Shown here: one piece after another, positions 16,534 through 25,383 of the stretch
Position numbering within the stretch: the stretch's first letter is position 1
Layout of the letters: every line of letters begins with the position of its first letter
Source: an uncultured Phocaeicola sp.
GTDB lineage: Bacteria > Bacteroidota > Bacteroidia > Bacteroidales > Bacteroidaceae
Length of the DNA stretch: 64,000 nt
Direction: 5' to 3'
Assembly (NCBI GenBank): GCA_944320815.1
Contig: CALUIZ010000006.1
Coordinates: forward strand, 1 to 64,000
Translations under genes and position numbers: made by a program
The notes under the pieces: model-generated
The model's input: only the letters and a program-made list of their open reading frames with translations
Database searches by the model: none
What the model was told of the DNA's origin: nothing

Positions 16534-17079
16534 ATGCTGGTCATACATCCAGAAGACAAGACAACAGATATGCTCACCGTCCTCTATGAAGGGCTGGGGC
16601 ACACCCGCATAGCACAGGATTGCGGAAGTAACAGACTGAACCATATCCTGTACCATACACCTAAGGCTGAACGCATCATGCTGCTGGGGCACGGTTCGCA
16701 CAAGGGCCTGTACTTCCGCCAAAATGATGATGAAGAACTTTACCGTACCATCGTCAGTCATCCGCAAGCCTACTACCTGCGGCGGCACGGCGGAAACCTT
16801 ATCGGAATCTGGTGTCATGCAGTGGACTTCGCACGGACGGAAGGACTGCACGGGCTGTTTTCCGGCATGATTATCTCGGAAATGAGCGAGGCGGAGGATT
16901 ATGGAATCGTCACGAACAGGGAGGATATGGACAAAACGAACAGAATCATGTTTGCACGGCTGCGGAGACTGTTGGACGACGGCACTCCCCTACACGAGAT
17001 TCCAGTCCGGATGAAAACTTTGAATGACGAAAAGAGCCGGCTGGCGATGTTCAACTATGAAAACTTTTATTATTTGTAG
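16534..17079 (+). CDS. Small caspase-fold (clan CD) protease-like protein
   Basis: 181-residue cytoplasmic protein. The pattern is that of clan CD peptidases: a hydrophobic strand ending in a His motif (IMLLGHGSHKGL, His53) and about 40 residues later a strand ending in a Cys (NLIGIWCHAVD, Cys94), giving the His/Cys dyad. Between them is a short loop, and the rest is helical. No signal peptide, unlike the caspase at 25383. It could cleave a partner in the operon or be a cell-killing effector. It lies 27 bases before the NADAR-like gene. The dyad spacing and fold are inferred from pattern only. Confidence 0.65.
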   Translation: MLVIHPEDKTTDMLTVLYEGLGHTRIAQDCGSNRLNHILYHTPKAERIMLLGHGSHKGLYFRQNDDEELYRTIVSHPQAYYLRRHGGNLIGIWCHAVDFARTEGLHGLFSGMIISEMSEAEDYGIVTNREDMDKTNRIMFARLRRLLDDGTPLHEIPVRMKTLNDEKSRLAMFNYENFYYL

Positions 17080-17106
17080 GACAATATCTAAACGGCATGA
17101 GAGAAG

Positions 17107-17640
17107 ATGGAAGAAGACTATAAGGCCACTACGCGCAACGGGCATGAGTTGAAGGATATGTATAACCCAGAAACGAACACTTTGGATATCCGTTCAAACG
17201 GTCTTTATCCTTCAAACGTACTGAGCAATCTTTGCAGCAACGTGTTCCGGTTTGAAAGAATGGTTTGCGGCAGCATGGAAGGATTTCTTCAGTCCTTGAA
17301 AAGAAAAGACCTTGACAAGCAGCGGCAGATATGCGGCATGAAGGGTGGAAATGCCCGGAAAATGAGCGTGGCCTCATGGCAGACCGATCAGATCGTATGG
17401 TGGAAAGGACTGGCTATCGACCGGCAAAGCGACGATTACCGGAAACTGATACGCCATGCCTATCAGGCCATGTTCGAGCAGAACGAGCGTTTCCGTACCG
17501 CACTGATGCAGACAAGGGGCATGCCCCTCATACATTCAAGCGGAGAGAACAACCCATACAAGACCATACTTACCCGGTCGGAGTTTTGCAGTATTCTGAC
17601 GGAACTGCGTGACGGTTATGACAAGCGTGACAAGACGTAG
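17107..17640 (+). CDS. NADAR-like (YbiA-type) protein
   Basis: 177 residues. It follows the NADAR family order: VLSNLCS (SN at 40-41), strand FRFERMVCGSMEGFLQSLK (Glu58 and Gln62 at the site where NADAR has T/SxExxxQ), GGNARKMS, then VWWKGLAIDRQ, helix YRKLIRHAYQAMFEQNERF and TALMQTRGMPLIHSS. NADAR proteins act on ADP-ribose derivatives, riboflavin intermediates or ADP-ribosylated guanine, and occur in conflict systems with DarT or Ter modules. Which substrate applies here is unknown. The residue match is good but divergent from YbiA. Confidence 0.65.
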   Translation: MEEDYKATTRNGHELKDMYNPETNTLDIRSNGLYPSNVLSNLCSNVFRFERMVCGSMEGFLQSLKRKDLDKQRQICGMKGGNARKMSVASWQTDQIVWWKGLAIDRQSDDYRKLIRHAYQAMFEQNERFRTALMQTRGMPLIHSSGENNPYKTILTRSEFCSILTELRDGYDKRDKT

Positions 17641-17657
17641 GAACTCAGTGGGCATGA

Positions 17658-17987
17658 ATGAAGTGCCCGATGTGGTCCATGGCGGATATTAGAATCAAAG
17701 AACGACAAGAGCTTATGAATACAAGAAACTGCATATTGGCGGTCTGGGACCAACTGACAAGAAAAGGCGCGTGGCGCAACATTTTTGTCACGCACAATGC
17801 CTTCGGCATATTCAGCAGATACAGCCATGTTTCCAGAAGCACCGCGCGGCTGAACAGCGTCATGCGGAACATAACACCGGAGGAGCTTGCCGCACTCGGA
17901 TTGCCGCCGGATTATGAAAAGGAATTCCGGAGAAGGAAACAGCGGCTGTTTGAACGGAACAGAACTTTCCTGAATGAATATCATTAA
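17658..17987 (+). CDS. Small basic protein of unknown function
   Basis: 109 codons from the first ATG; the start at 17715 (MNTRNCILAVWDQL) gives a more protein-like 90 residues and may be the true one. The product is soluble and helical with a basic C-terminus (KEFRRRKQRLFERNRTF). Nothing recognisable. Lies 17 bases after the NADAR-like gene and 12 bases before the next. Confidence 0.5.
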   Translation: MKCPMWSMADIRIKERQELMNTRNCILAVWDQLTRKGAWRNIFVTHNAFGIFSRYSHVSRSTARLNSVMRNITPEELAALGLPPDYEKEFRRRKQRLFERNRTFLNEYH

Positions 17988-17999
17988 ACCATAAGCATT

Positions 18000-18437
18000 A
18001 TGAATACGAACGTGTTTGAAAATTTGATGAAAAGTCTGGAAACCGGGGACAGCGATTACACGTGTTTCAACCGCAAGGAAGACATGCTGTTTCTGGAGGC
18101 CCGCACCGGGAAACAATGCCTGCTGGTGGACAAAAGGAACCGACTGATTGTAGAACTGGTTGACAAGGACGGCAGAATGGTCGCATTCACATTGAAAGAT
18201 GTAAGTCCGTCTGTCATCACACGGGACGTGGTAACGGGAAATGCCCGCGCCCTTATCGCTCGTTACAGGTTCTTCGTGTATGAATTCAGAGACGGCAGGG
18301 CGGAGATTGACTGGACCATATGCCCCGACGGAAGTTACTTTGCCGATGAAGACGGCTACGGTGCTGAAGACTGCAAGGAGCTGACGGCTAAGGCAGTAAT
18401 TAACCGGAAAGGTGAAGTTCTTGTACCTTTTCATTAA
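18000..18437 (+). CDS. Hypothetical soluble protein
   Basis: 145 residues, alternating beta segments (ARTGKQCLLVDKRNRLIVEL, ALIARYRFFVYEF) and a charged centre; the end reads AVINRKGEVLVPF. No signal peptide, no membrane segment and no known motif. It is the last gene before the strong terminator at 18566-18620, and so closes the second large transcription unit of the island. Confidence 0.65.
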   Translation: MNTNVFENLMKSLETGDSDYTCFNRKEDMLFLEARTGKQCLLVDKRNRLIVELVDKDGRMVAFTLKDVSPSVITRDVVTGNARALIARYRFFVYEFRDGRAEIDWTICPDGSYFADEDGYGAEDCKELTAKAVINRKGEVLVPFH

Positions 18438-18565
18438 GGTGTCTTATGCTTGAAATAGTTTTATTTGCATAAGTAATGATTGGATATATGAGTACGGCTA
18501 TCTGTATCTGATTGACGGATAGACACCAGACACAAGTTGGATGACAGAAAGGGTAAAGTGCATCG

Positions 18566-18620
18566 AATCCCCTTGGTTGTAACAGGACAATAAGTCCGGA
18601 CAACCAAGGGGATTTTCTAT
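18566..18620 (+). terminator. Strong hairpin terminator closing the RSH/PP2C unit
   Basis: Perfect 15-base arms AATCCCCTTGGTTGT (18566-18580) and its complement (18600-18614), followed by TT C TATAAAAAA. Stem strength is high although the T-run is short. It separates the RSH unit from the vWA unit. Confidence 0.75.
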
Positions 18621-18644
18621 AAAAAAACGGATTTGTGATAGAAA

Positions 18645-18675
18645 ATGGTTACTTCCGTCACTCTTTTATCATAAA
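18645..18675 (+). promoter_or_regulatory. Shared promoter-like element, copy 4 (ATGGTTAC-N18-ATAAA)
   Basis: GGTTAC at 18647-18652 and ATAAA at 18671-18675. Upstream GATAGAAAA is shared with copy 1. The last A of ATAAA is the first base of the ATG at 18675, so if this box is a promoter -10 region the 100-residue ORF there would be leaderless or not translated from it. Confidence 0.55.
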
Positions 18676-18977
18676 TGAATGAACAAGAAAAATTAGAATG
18701 GGATGAGGAAGAGAACTATGTGCCGGTCATTTATCCGCAGTTCGCCGAGATTGCAGAAAGTGAAGACACGTTGGCACCCGCCGTCTGCAACAAACAGATA
18801 CGGGATATAGGATTCGTCAAGGGCTATGTGGATCAGACATTCAGAAGGGCATCTGCCTCCTGTGAGTTCTTCTACACAGACGAGAATGGCCTGCTGGAAT
18901 GTCTGGAGCGTTCCCCTCTCATTTTGGGTGTCATACGTTCCGTTTTCCGGCAAGCCAAGAAAGGACTTTGTGACTGA
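18675..18977 (+). CDS. Hypothetical acidic protein of 100 residues
   Basis: Product starts MNEQEKLEWDEEENYVPVIYP; acidic N-terminus, then a Cys-containing middle and a basic-amphipathic C-terminus. No internal Met offers another start, and the ATG overlaps the promoter-like copy 4, so translation is uncertain. It ends 39 bases before the vWA gene. Confidence 0.4.
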   Translation: MNEQEKLEWDEEENYVPVIYPQFAEIAESEDTLAPAVCNKQIRDIGFVKGYVDQTFRRASASCEFFYTDENGLLECLERSPLILGVIRSVFRQAKKGLCD

Positions 18978-19016
18978 ACAGATATATAAACAAACCTCAA
19001 AAACATTTTACAAATT

Positions 19017-19757
19017 ATGGGAAATAGAAAGAAAATGAAAGAGTTAAAGAAAACACAAGTGTTCAATGTAGTTGTTCTCGACCGCAGCGGTTCGATGGAG
19101 TGCATACGACGTGCCGCCGTGGAGGGGTTCAACGAGACATTGGCCAGCATCCGTAAAGCGCAGGAGAAATTTGCGGACACGCAGGAGCATTATGTGTCGC
19201 TGGTGACGTTCTGCAGTTGTGAGACACGGCAGGTGTTCGACAAGATGCCGGTACGGGAAGCCCGTCCCTTGACCATGGAAGATTATGTACCCTGTTGCAC
19301 TACGCCGCTCTATGACGCGATGGGCTTCACGCTCACCTCCATGCAGGCCCATGTTAAGAATATGGAAGACGCGGTGGTAGTCGTTACGGTCATCACGGAC
19401 GGACTGGAAAACGCGTCACTGGAATACAGTGGCAAGGCGATAAAGAATCTGGTAGAACGTCTGCGCGGAGAAGGATGGACATTCACTTATATGGGAGCGA
19501 ACCAGGATGCCGCCAAAGTTGCGGAGGACTTGTCCATCCGCAATGCCCGCAACTTTGCCTGCAGTGCGGCCGGCACGATAAACAGCATGAAAAAGGACAG
19601 CAACACACGGATGAACTTCTTCACGCGCCTTTCCCATTTCAAGGAAATGGAATCTGCTGACGGAAGCGCGCCGATGTCTGTCGAGGAGCGCCGCAACCAA
19701 TATACAATCATGGCGGATGAAGCTTTTGACGAAGAAGAAAAAAACAACAACTTTTAA
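19017..19757 (+). CDS. von Willebrand factor A (TerY-like) protein
   Basis: 246 residues, cytoplasmic. A complete MIDAS metal site is visible: DRSGS (Asp22, Ser24, Ser26), Thr95/Thr96 in CCTTPLYDA and Asp128 in VITDGLEN. The domain spans about 14-200; the tail is acidic and low complexity. vWA proteins of this kind bind partners through a metal-dependent face; TerY-like members work with PP2C phosphatases and kinases in stress modules. A second ATG at 19035 follows a GA-rich stretch and is a possible start. It overlaps no gene and has 11 bases to the next ATG. Confidence 0.85.
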   Translation: MGNRKKMKELKKTQVFNVVVLDRSGSMECIRRAAVEGFNETLASIRKAQEKFADTQEHYVSLVTFCSCETRQVFDKMPVREARPLTMEDYVPCCTTPLYDAMGFTLTSMQAHVKNMEDAVVVVTVITDGLENASLEYSGKAIKNLVERLRGEGWTFTYMGANQDAAKVAEDLSIRNARNFACSAAGTINSMKKDSNTRMNFFTRLSHFKEMESADGSAPMSVEERRNQYTIMADEAFDEEEKNNNF

Positions 19758-19767
19758 AAATAACGAT

Positions 19768-20958
19768 ATGAAAAAAAAGATTTCATTCAGATTGTTCTTC
19801 ACCGTATTGTGGCGTGGAATATGCCAAGTGTTTGGTTTTATCGGAAGACTTTTCGGCTATAAAGACGGAAGCTCTTACGCCAAAGTGCTGTGGCGGATTT
19901 CTGCCACCTGCCTGACGGCATTACTTGTACTTTTTACAGGAGCACTGCTCTATTCATTTATAAATGACGTTGTTATCCGCAAATGGATATCCCCTTCACT
20001 GAACCCGGAATGGAAATGCAGGTATATCAGCAACCATGTCATATTCCAAAAAGATTATTGGAGCGATGCCACGCGTGTCTACAACAAAAAGACCAGAGAA
20101 GTGACGCTGGAGGATGCAGACTGGATTGCGACTTCCAACGACCATGACAGTCTGGCGGTATTCTCCAAGAACGGCAAACGGGGATATCTTAACCGTTTCA
20201 CCGGGAAAGTGGCTATTCCGGCGACCTATTCCCGTGCATGGGTGTTCTCCGAAGGATTGGCCGCAGTGGAAAAAGACGGAAGACTGCTGTTCATCGACCA
20301 TTCCGGGCAGACGCTGATTGACGGAGGGTTTGAAGTGCATCCAGACACGCCGGAATACGTTTTCCACGGTGGTTATTGCCTGCTGAGAAATCCAGTTGAC
20401 GGAAATGTCGGCCTGATAGACCAGACGGGAAAATGGAAGCTGCGGCCGGAATATCTTGACATCAGCAGGTCGGACAGTCTCTGGATGGTTGAAACGACTG
20501 ACGGAAGGGAGGCTGTGCTGGACGACAGCCTGAATGTCATACTTCCATTTTCACAAACAGACTTCCGCATCAGCGGCAGTTCTATCATTGCCACCTTGCC
20601 CGACCACACGATGCGCAAGTATGACCTGCGCGGGAACCTTATGGAACCATTCCTTATATGGAACGTGGAACAGATGACTTATAAAACAGGCGAACTCCGC
20701 TATCCGGCTGCTTCCGGCAATTGCGAATACGAACAGACAGAAGACGGAGCAAGCTGCAGTCCGGTGAATATACGGGCCACAGCCAGATGCCGCCGTTATC
20801 AAGCGGAATACGGATGGTACGGACTCATGTCACCGGACGGACAGGTGGTAACCCCTCCTGCCTATTCGGCTATTACAGCAATCGGTAAAGACTTGTATCT
20901 CTGTGAAGACTCCGGCGGAAATGGATGCTTGATAAATGGAAAAGGAGAAAAATTGTAA
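19768..20958 (+). CDS. Membrane-anchored WG-repeat-like protein
   Basis: About 396 residues from the ATG at 19768 (MKKKISFRLF). Amphipathic N-terminus, one membrane segment near 45-66, then a periplasmic domain of beta repeats resembling WG repeats: GKRGYLNRFTGKVAIPATYS, RLLFIDHSGQTLID, VGLIDQTGKWKLRPEYL, WYGLMSPDGQVVTPPAYS. Such repeats form propeller-like binding surfaces. Follows the vWA gene directly, so the vWA protein may signal with a membrane partner. It is the last gene before the terminator at 20978-21041. Confidence 0.75.
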   Translation: MKKKISFRLFFTVLWRGICQVFGFIGRLFGYKDGSSYAKVLWRISATCLTALLVLFTGALLYSFINDVVIRKWISPSLNPEWKCRYISNHVIFQKDYWSDATRVYNKKTREVTLEDADWIATSNDHDSLAVFSKNGKRGYLNRFTGKVAIPATYSRAWVFSEGLAAVEKDGRLLFIDHSGQTLIDGGFEVHPDTPEYVFHGGYCLLRNPVDGNVGLIDQTGKWKLRPEYLDISRSDSLWMVETTDGREAVLDDSLNVILPFSQTDFRISGSSIIATLPDHTMRKYDLRGNLMEPFLIWNVEQMTYKTGELRYPAASGNCEYEQTEDGASCSPVNIRATARCRRYQAEYGWYGLMSPDGQVVTPPAYSAITAIGKDLYLCEDSGGNGCLINGKGEKL

Positions 20959-20977
20959 AAGCAAGTAGTCATCCCTC

Positions 20978-21041
20978 AAAAAGTGTAATTCAGCGAAACA
21001 TACCTGGAAAGGAAGGTATATTTCGCTGAATTACACTTTTT
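20978..21041. terminator. Long perfect hairpin, bidirectional terminator
   Basis: 27-base arms (20978-21004 and 21015-21041) differ at one position. AAAAA before and TTTTT after the stem give T-runs in both directions, ending the plus-strand WG gene and the minus-strand CHAT gene. Confidence 0.85.
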
Positions 21042-21060
21042 AAAGGGTGATTAAGTTGAA

Positions 21061-24000
21061 TTAGTCTAACATCACAAATGCAGCCCAATAGAATGGGTCT
21101 GGATATTTGTCTCGTATGATTGACTTTGCCGTTTCAAATGCCATGCGTTTGTCCCACATGCATGATTTGGAAGCAAGTTGTTCGTAGAACGTAATCATGA
21201 ATTCCGTTGTCACCTTGTCGCTGACATTCCATAACGCCATAACCATTGCGCCAACTCCTGCCTTCTTGAAACCACGCTGCAAACCATAAAGCCCCTCAGA
21301 AGTCACCTTGCCCTGTCCGGTTTGGCAGGCAGACAGCACAACCATCTCTGTGCCATTTAGGTCGAGACGTGATATGTCATTGGCAGTAAGAATGCCATCC
21401 AATATGCCATCAGGCAACTCCTTACCCAGCCATGCGGCATTGCCACCGGAGAGAACGATGCCCGACAACAACATCGCATCAGAACAACCTTTCAGGTAGT
21501 CCACCGTTTCAGCACGGTCTGGGGTATAGTAGAATCCATGAGTGGCTATTTGCAACACCTGCGGAGCCTTGCCGTGCATGCTAAGGAATGACTCTTCTAT
21601 ACCTTCCATCCCAATGAATGGAGTCACTTGCCATTTATTGGCTTTCAGTATCGAATCAATCTGCATGACCTCTTGCCTCGAGCCGGGCAATTCACGAAAT
21701 ATAGAGTCGCCCCGTGCCATCTCACCACGCATCATCAGCAAGTCCGGCAAATCATACTTCTTCGCCAGTTCATTCATGTCAGTCGGTTGCAAATCATATT
21801 GCAGACCTCCATACAATACCGCCGAATGAGGTTTGGCAGATAACGTACGTTTCTGTACATTCACCAATTCCCGGGCAGAAGACAGCCTTACGAAATTGTA
21901 ATGCCTGCCCAACAGCGACCCATCCGCAAGAGGCAGCGATTCCAAAGACACTTGAAATAATAACTGCGATGGCACATAGTAGACCGTTGCCCCTTCAGCG
22001 ACATGCTCCTTCAGCGGTTCCCATAGCAGTTTCAGTACCTCTGGGGCATAATCCTTGTCGTAGAACATATCGGGACGTGTAATGCCAAGCGAGTCAATTT
22101 GCCTTTCGGCAAACAAGTACTTCACCAAAGGATATTTATCCACCTTATTTATAATGTAAGCAGCATATTTCCGCCCCATTGTCTTAGAAACATAATCCGT
22201 GAAATCCAGAAGAACCTCATTGGGCTTCAAGGCCCGTTTAACCGCATCGTAATCAATTTCCATAAAACCGATAAGGTCATCGAAGTCGTGGAATCGCTCT
22301 GCCAAGCGAACAGCTAACTGATTTGCCCTCAGCGACAAGTTCAATATGCTGTCCGTATTGTGCGCATAATTTTTTTCCAATACCTTGATTTGATTCTTCA
22401 TCAAGGCAAGTTGCATATAGTCCCGCATATCCTCTTTCGTGCCTTTTTGCTTCACCACGTCAAACAACGAACGCTCGGACTCAAGCAAAAAAGCCTTCGA
22501 CATAACAAGCGCATCATAGCAACTCTTGCTAAAGGGAGTCTTGTTTCTCTTTGCTTCTATGGCATATGGAGTCATCATTGTAAACAGGGAAGATATGGGT
22601 TCCCAGAAGCCCTCACGCTCTTCAGTGCTCATGTATGGAATACGCTCTTTCATCACTCCTTTCAGCCTTGACACAGCTTCAGTGTAGTTCCAGCAGCCTT
22701 CATCGAGATGCTGAATAAATCCTTCGGCATTTGCAAGATATATTAAGGCATTAATATATTCTATGCTCTTTTCGCCATAAAGCTGTTTGGTATACTCGGC
22801 ATAAAGGCGATAATATTTTTCCGATTCTTCATACCTGCCAAGTTGATGTTCTGTTCCCCCCATTAATGCAAGAAGCCTTACTCTGTTCTCTTCCACCTGA
22901 GGATATTTGGCCGATAGAACCTCATCCGCTTTTTGATAGTCAGCGATGGCTTCGCTGTACGCATTGAATGACAGCTAGCACGAGTCATGTACATATGACA
23001 CCGTTCTTTGGGCTCTTTTAATTTTCTTTCGTTCAGAAATAGCGAATCGATACAGGCAAAGCAATTCTTCTTGTCTCCTTTCAGTCTATAAATGTCCGCC
23101 AACAAACTATAGGGAAGATAATATTTGGCATCATCCGGAAAGAACTGCTTTTGGTATTCCTCAATCGCTTTACGTCCGTACACGACGGCTTCATCATATT
23201 GTTTGGTAGTAACATACAAATCTCTAAGTTTGGCATATGCCAAATGTTTGTTTGCCGCAAACTGATCCTGGTTTGTTTCCTCGGCTAAATTCTTTGCCTT
23301 TACATACCACCTCTCGGCCAGTTTATATTGTCCATTGGATTTCGCCTCGTCACCTTTCTGATGGTAGTATGCAAATTTCGTCTTGACATTTCCCGACACT
23401 TTCATCAACGAATCCATGGAAGCCGAAGTAAAACGTATCAACTTCATATCTCCCAAGGTATAACTTAGCGACCACATTTGAGTCAGGACATCCATCTGCT
23501 TAGTTTCCAACCCTTCAAGTCTCGCCAAGTCCAATGCTTGAGAATACAATTGCTTTGCCTCATCAAACTCGCAAAGAAAATTCTTCGCAGATGCCATTCC
23601 TTTAAGAACATCGATTTCTTCCGACACCTTTCCCAATTCATGATAACCCCTTAACGCCTTGCCGTACAAAGCCAACGCTTCATCATATCTTTGATTCATG
23701 GCACATTGCACCCCTTCAAAATACCATGAAAGTGGTATCTTTGGCAACGCATAGTCCTTCAACCGCTCGTCCGCATAAGGCAGAATCTCCGAAATAATCT
23801 CTCTGCAACGGCCATAGTCTACACGTTCACTTCCATCACTTTGAATAAAATCGCACGCATAGAAGTAGCCGTTCATTGCATAAAGGTAACCAATGTCATC
23901 TTGCTCTTCATCATTCAGCTTACCTTGAAGCAATTTCTTAGCCAACATATACCCGTCCTTGTATTGTTTCAAACTTTCGTAACACATACAAGCCATGGTC

Positions 24001-24221
24001 TGACTGCAAACATAGACTTGCCGTTCTGCCTCACTTCGTTGCTGTATGGTATTCTCGCCTACCAACAGAAACAATTCGAGGGCTTCCGCATGCTTGTTTG
24101 CTTTGTTCAGTTCAAAGGCTTGCGTCATCTTGGCTACCACCTCTGCTTCTGAAAGTATCTGCGCCTTCACCTGCAGCTGCATGCAGAAAAGGGCAAGAAT
24201 GACAACAACAATTCTATTCAT
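21061..24221 (-). pseudogene. Exported TPR-CHAT protease, split by a frameshift
   Basis: Two overlapping frames make one protein of about 1,050 residues. The N-terminal part (22979-24221) has a signal peptide (ending VKA) and many TPR-like helices (YDEALALYGKALRGYHELG, DEAVVYGRKAIEEYQ). The C-terminal part (21061-22975) is a CHAT domain with His in VLQIATHGFYYT and Cys in MVVLSACQTGQG, both intact. The sequence MTRA in one frame continues as LSFNAYSEAIADY in the other, with a TAG at 22975-22977 in the second frame, so one base has been lost or gained near 22975-22985. Start overlaps the anti-sigma-like gene by eight bases. CHAT peptidases are caspase relatives; TPRs usually sense or bind the trigger. 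Confidence 0.8.
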
Positions 24222-24708
24222 CCGGTATTACAGTCTGGTCTATATTAATTGTATCATTGTCCGTACTGTCAGCCGAAACAGGACTGAATATATCATCTCC
24301 GCCACGCATCTGTTCTACTGGCGTGCTGTTATATTCCGTTGGGGACTTATGCATAAACATCGGCTTAACAGCAAAGAAACCGACCACAAAGAGTGCAGCC
24401 ACACCCGAAATCCATAACCATATTCTCCTGGTTGACCGCACAGGGGCTGCCTCCGCCGTTGAAACTGAATGATAACATGTTGCATTTTTAGTGCCTGTCG
24501 CACGTTCTGTGTAATGTCGCCGGAACTGAGCCAATGCTTGAAGCTTCTCTTCACGGCTGCGGATGGAGTCTTTTACATGTTTTGTAAACTCCAGTTGTTC
24601 CCTTTTCTCGTTATCTTGTTCAACCTCCTGCAAGAATGCCTCCTTGTCGGCATCTTTCATTCTGTTAAGCAGATAGTCATCTATTCTGTCTTGAAACTTT
24701 TCATCCAT
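24214..24708 (-). CDS. Single-pass membrane protein, anti-sigma-like
   Basis: 164 residues. A cytoplasmic helical N-terminus (DDYLLNRMKDADKEAFLQEV and KREQLEFTKHVKDSI) of the sort seen in Bacteroidetes anti-sigma proteins precedes one membrane helix (about 95-115, IWLWISGVAALFVVGFFAV) and a 50-residue periplasmic tail rich in Asp, Ser and Thr. No zinc-binding Cys cluster is seen. Placed directly after the sigma gene (12 bases) and overlapping the CHAT gene by eight bases, it is the natural partner that would hold the sigma factor; the identification is by position and layout. Confidence 0.7.
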   Translation of the reverse strand: MDEKFQDRIDDYLLNRMKDADKEAFLQEVEQDNEKREQLEFTKHVKDSIRSREEKLQALAQFRRHYTERATGTKNATCYHSVSTAEAAPVRSTRRIWLWISGVAALFVVGFFAVKPMFMHKSPTEYNSTPVEQMRGGDDIFSPVSADSTDNDTINIDQTVIPDE

Positions 24709-24720
24709 GTCAGTAGTCTT

Positions 24721-25383
24721 TTACGAGTTTAACCTTCTGTAATAGATATCTTTTGCAGACTTGCGTAAAGTCTCCATACATTTATGCTTCTTTGATTTCA
24801 GCGCCTTATATGATTCTATAGCCGATATCTCCGTCAAAATAACCTCCAGCTTCTTCTCCTCATAATAGAATTTGGTAAGAATCTGGTTGCATCGTGGCGA
24901 CATGTGAGATATGACATCTGCAATGATGTCGAGCATCATATTCTCGTCCGAATCATAGAGCATGTCTGTATATGCGTTAGCATCAACCCCTTCTTCTTTT
25001 ATCAAACGTCCCAATTCGGTTTCCGGATCGGCATAAACTGGATGCTCCCTTCCGTACTCCAAATATTTGTTTCGGGCTATGCTCATAAAATAGGTAAGGA
25101 TGCTACCGTCAAGGGGTACATCGCCCTTGCCCATCACGATACCATTTTCTACATAAATCTTTCTTCTTTCTATATTCTCCCAAAACGCAATAAATGAGTT
25201 CTGGAAAATCTCTTCCGCCGCGCTTTCGCCAGCAAAGAACACGCCCTTATAATTGTCCCAGAAATAATCAGCACAGTAGGCATATAGTTCATACTGTGTC
25301 TGTCGCCTTTCCTCGGCCATACCTTCTATCAAGCGTGCCTCTTTCTCCTGTATGGATGTCCGAAATTGTATTAATTTTGCCAT
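24721..25383 (-). CDS. ECF-type RNA polymerase sigma factor
   Basis: 220 residues, two-domain sigma-70 layout. Region 2 (about 45-115): DYFWDNYKGVFFAGESAAEEIFQNSFIAFWEN, then SILTYFMSIARNKYLEY, which matches the sigma2 recognition helix. Region 4 (about 155-210) has MSPRCNQILTKFYYEEKKLEVI and a helix-turn-helix-like ESYKALKSKKHKCMETLRK. Such sigma factors direct RNA polymerase to special promoters. The start codon shares one base with the stop of the caspase gene. I saw no -33/-7 promoter of its own, so it relies on the caspase promoter. Confidence 0.8.
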   Translation of the reverse strand: MAKLIQFRTSIQEKEARLIEGMAEERRQTQYELYAYCADYFWDNYKGVFFAGESAAEEIFQNSFIAFWENIERRKIYVENGIVMGKGDVPLDGSILTYFMSIARNKYLEYGREHPVYADPETELGRLIKEEGVDANAYTDMLYDSDENMMLDIIADVISHMSPRCNQILTKFYYEEKKLEVILTEISAIESYKALKSKKHKCMETLRKSAKDIYYRRLNS

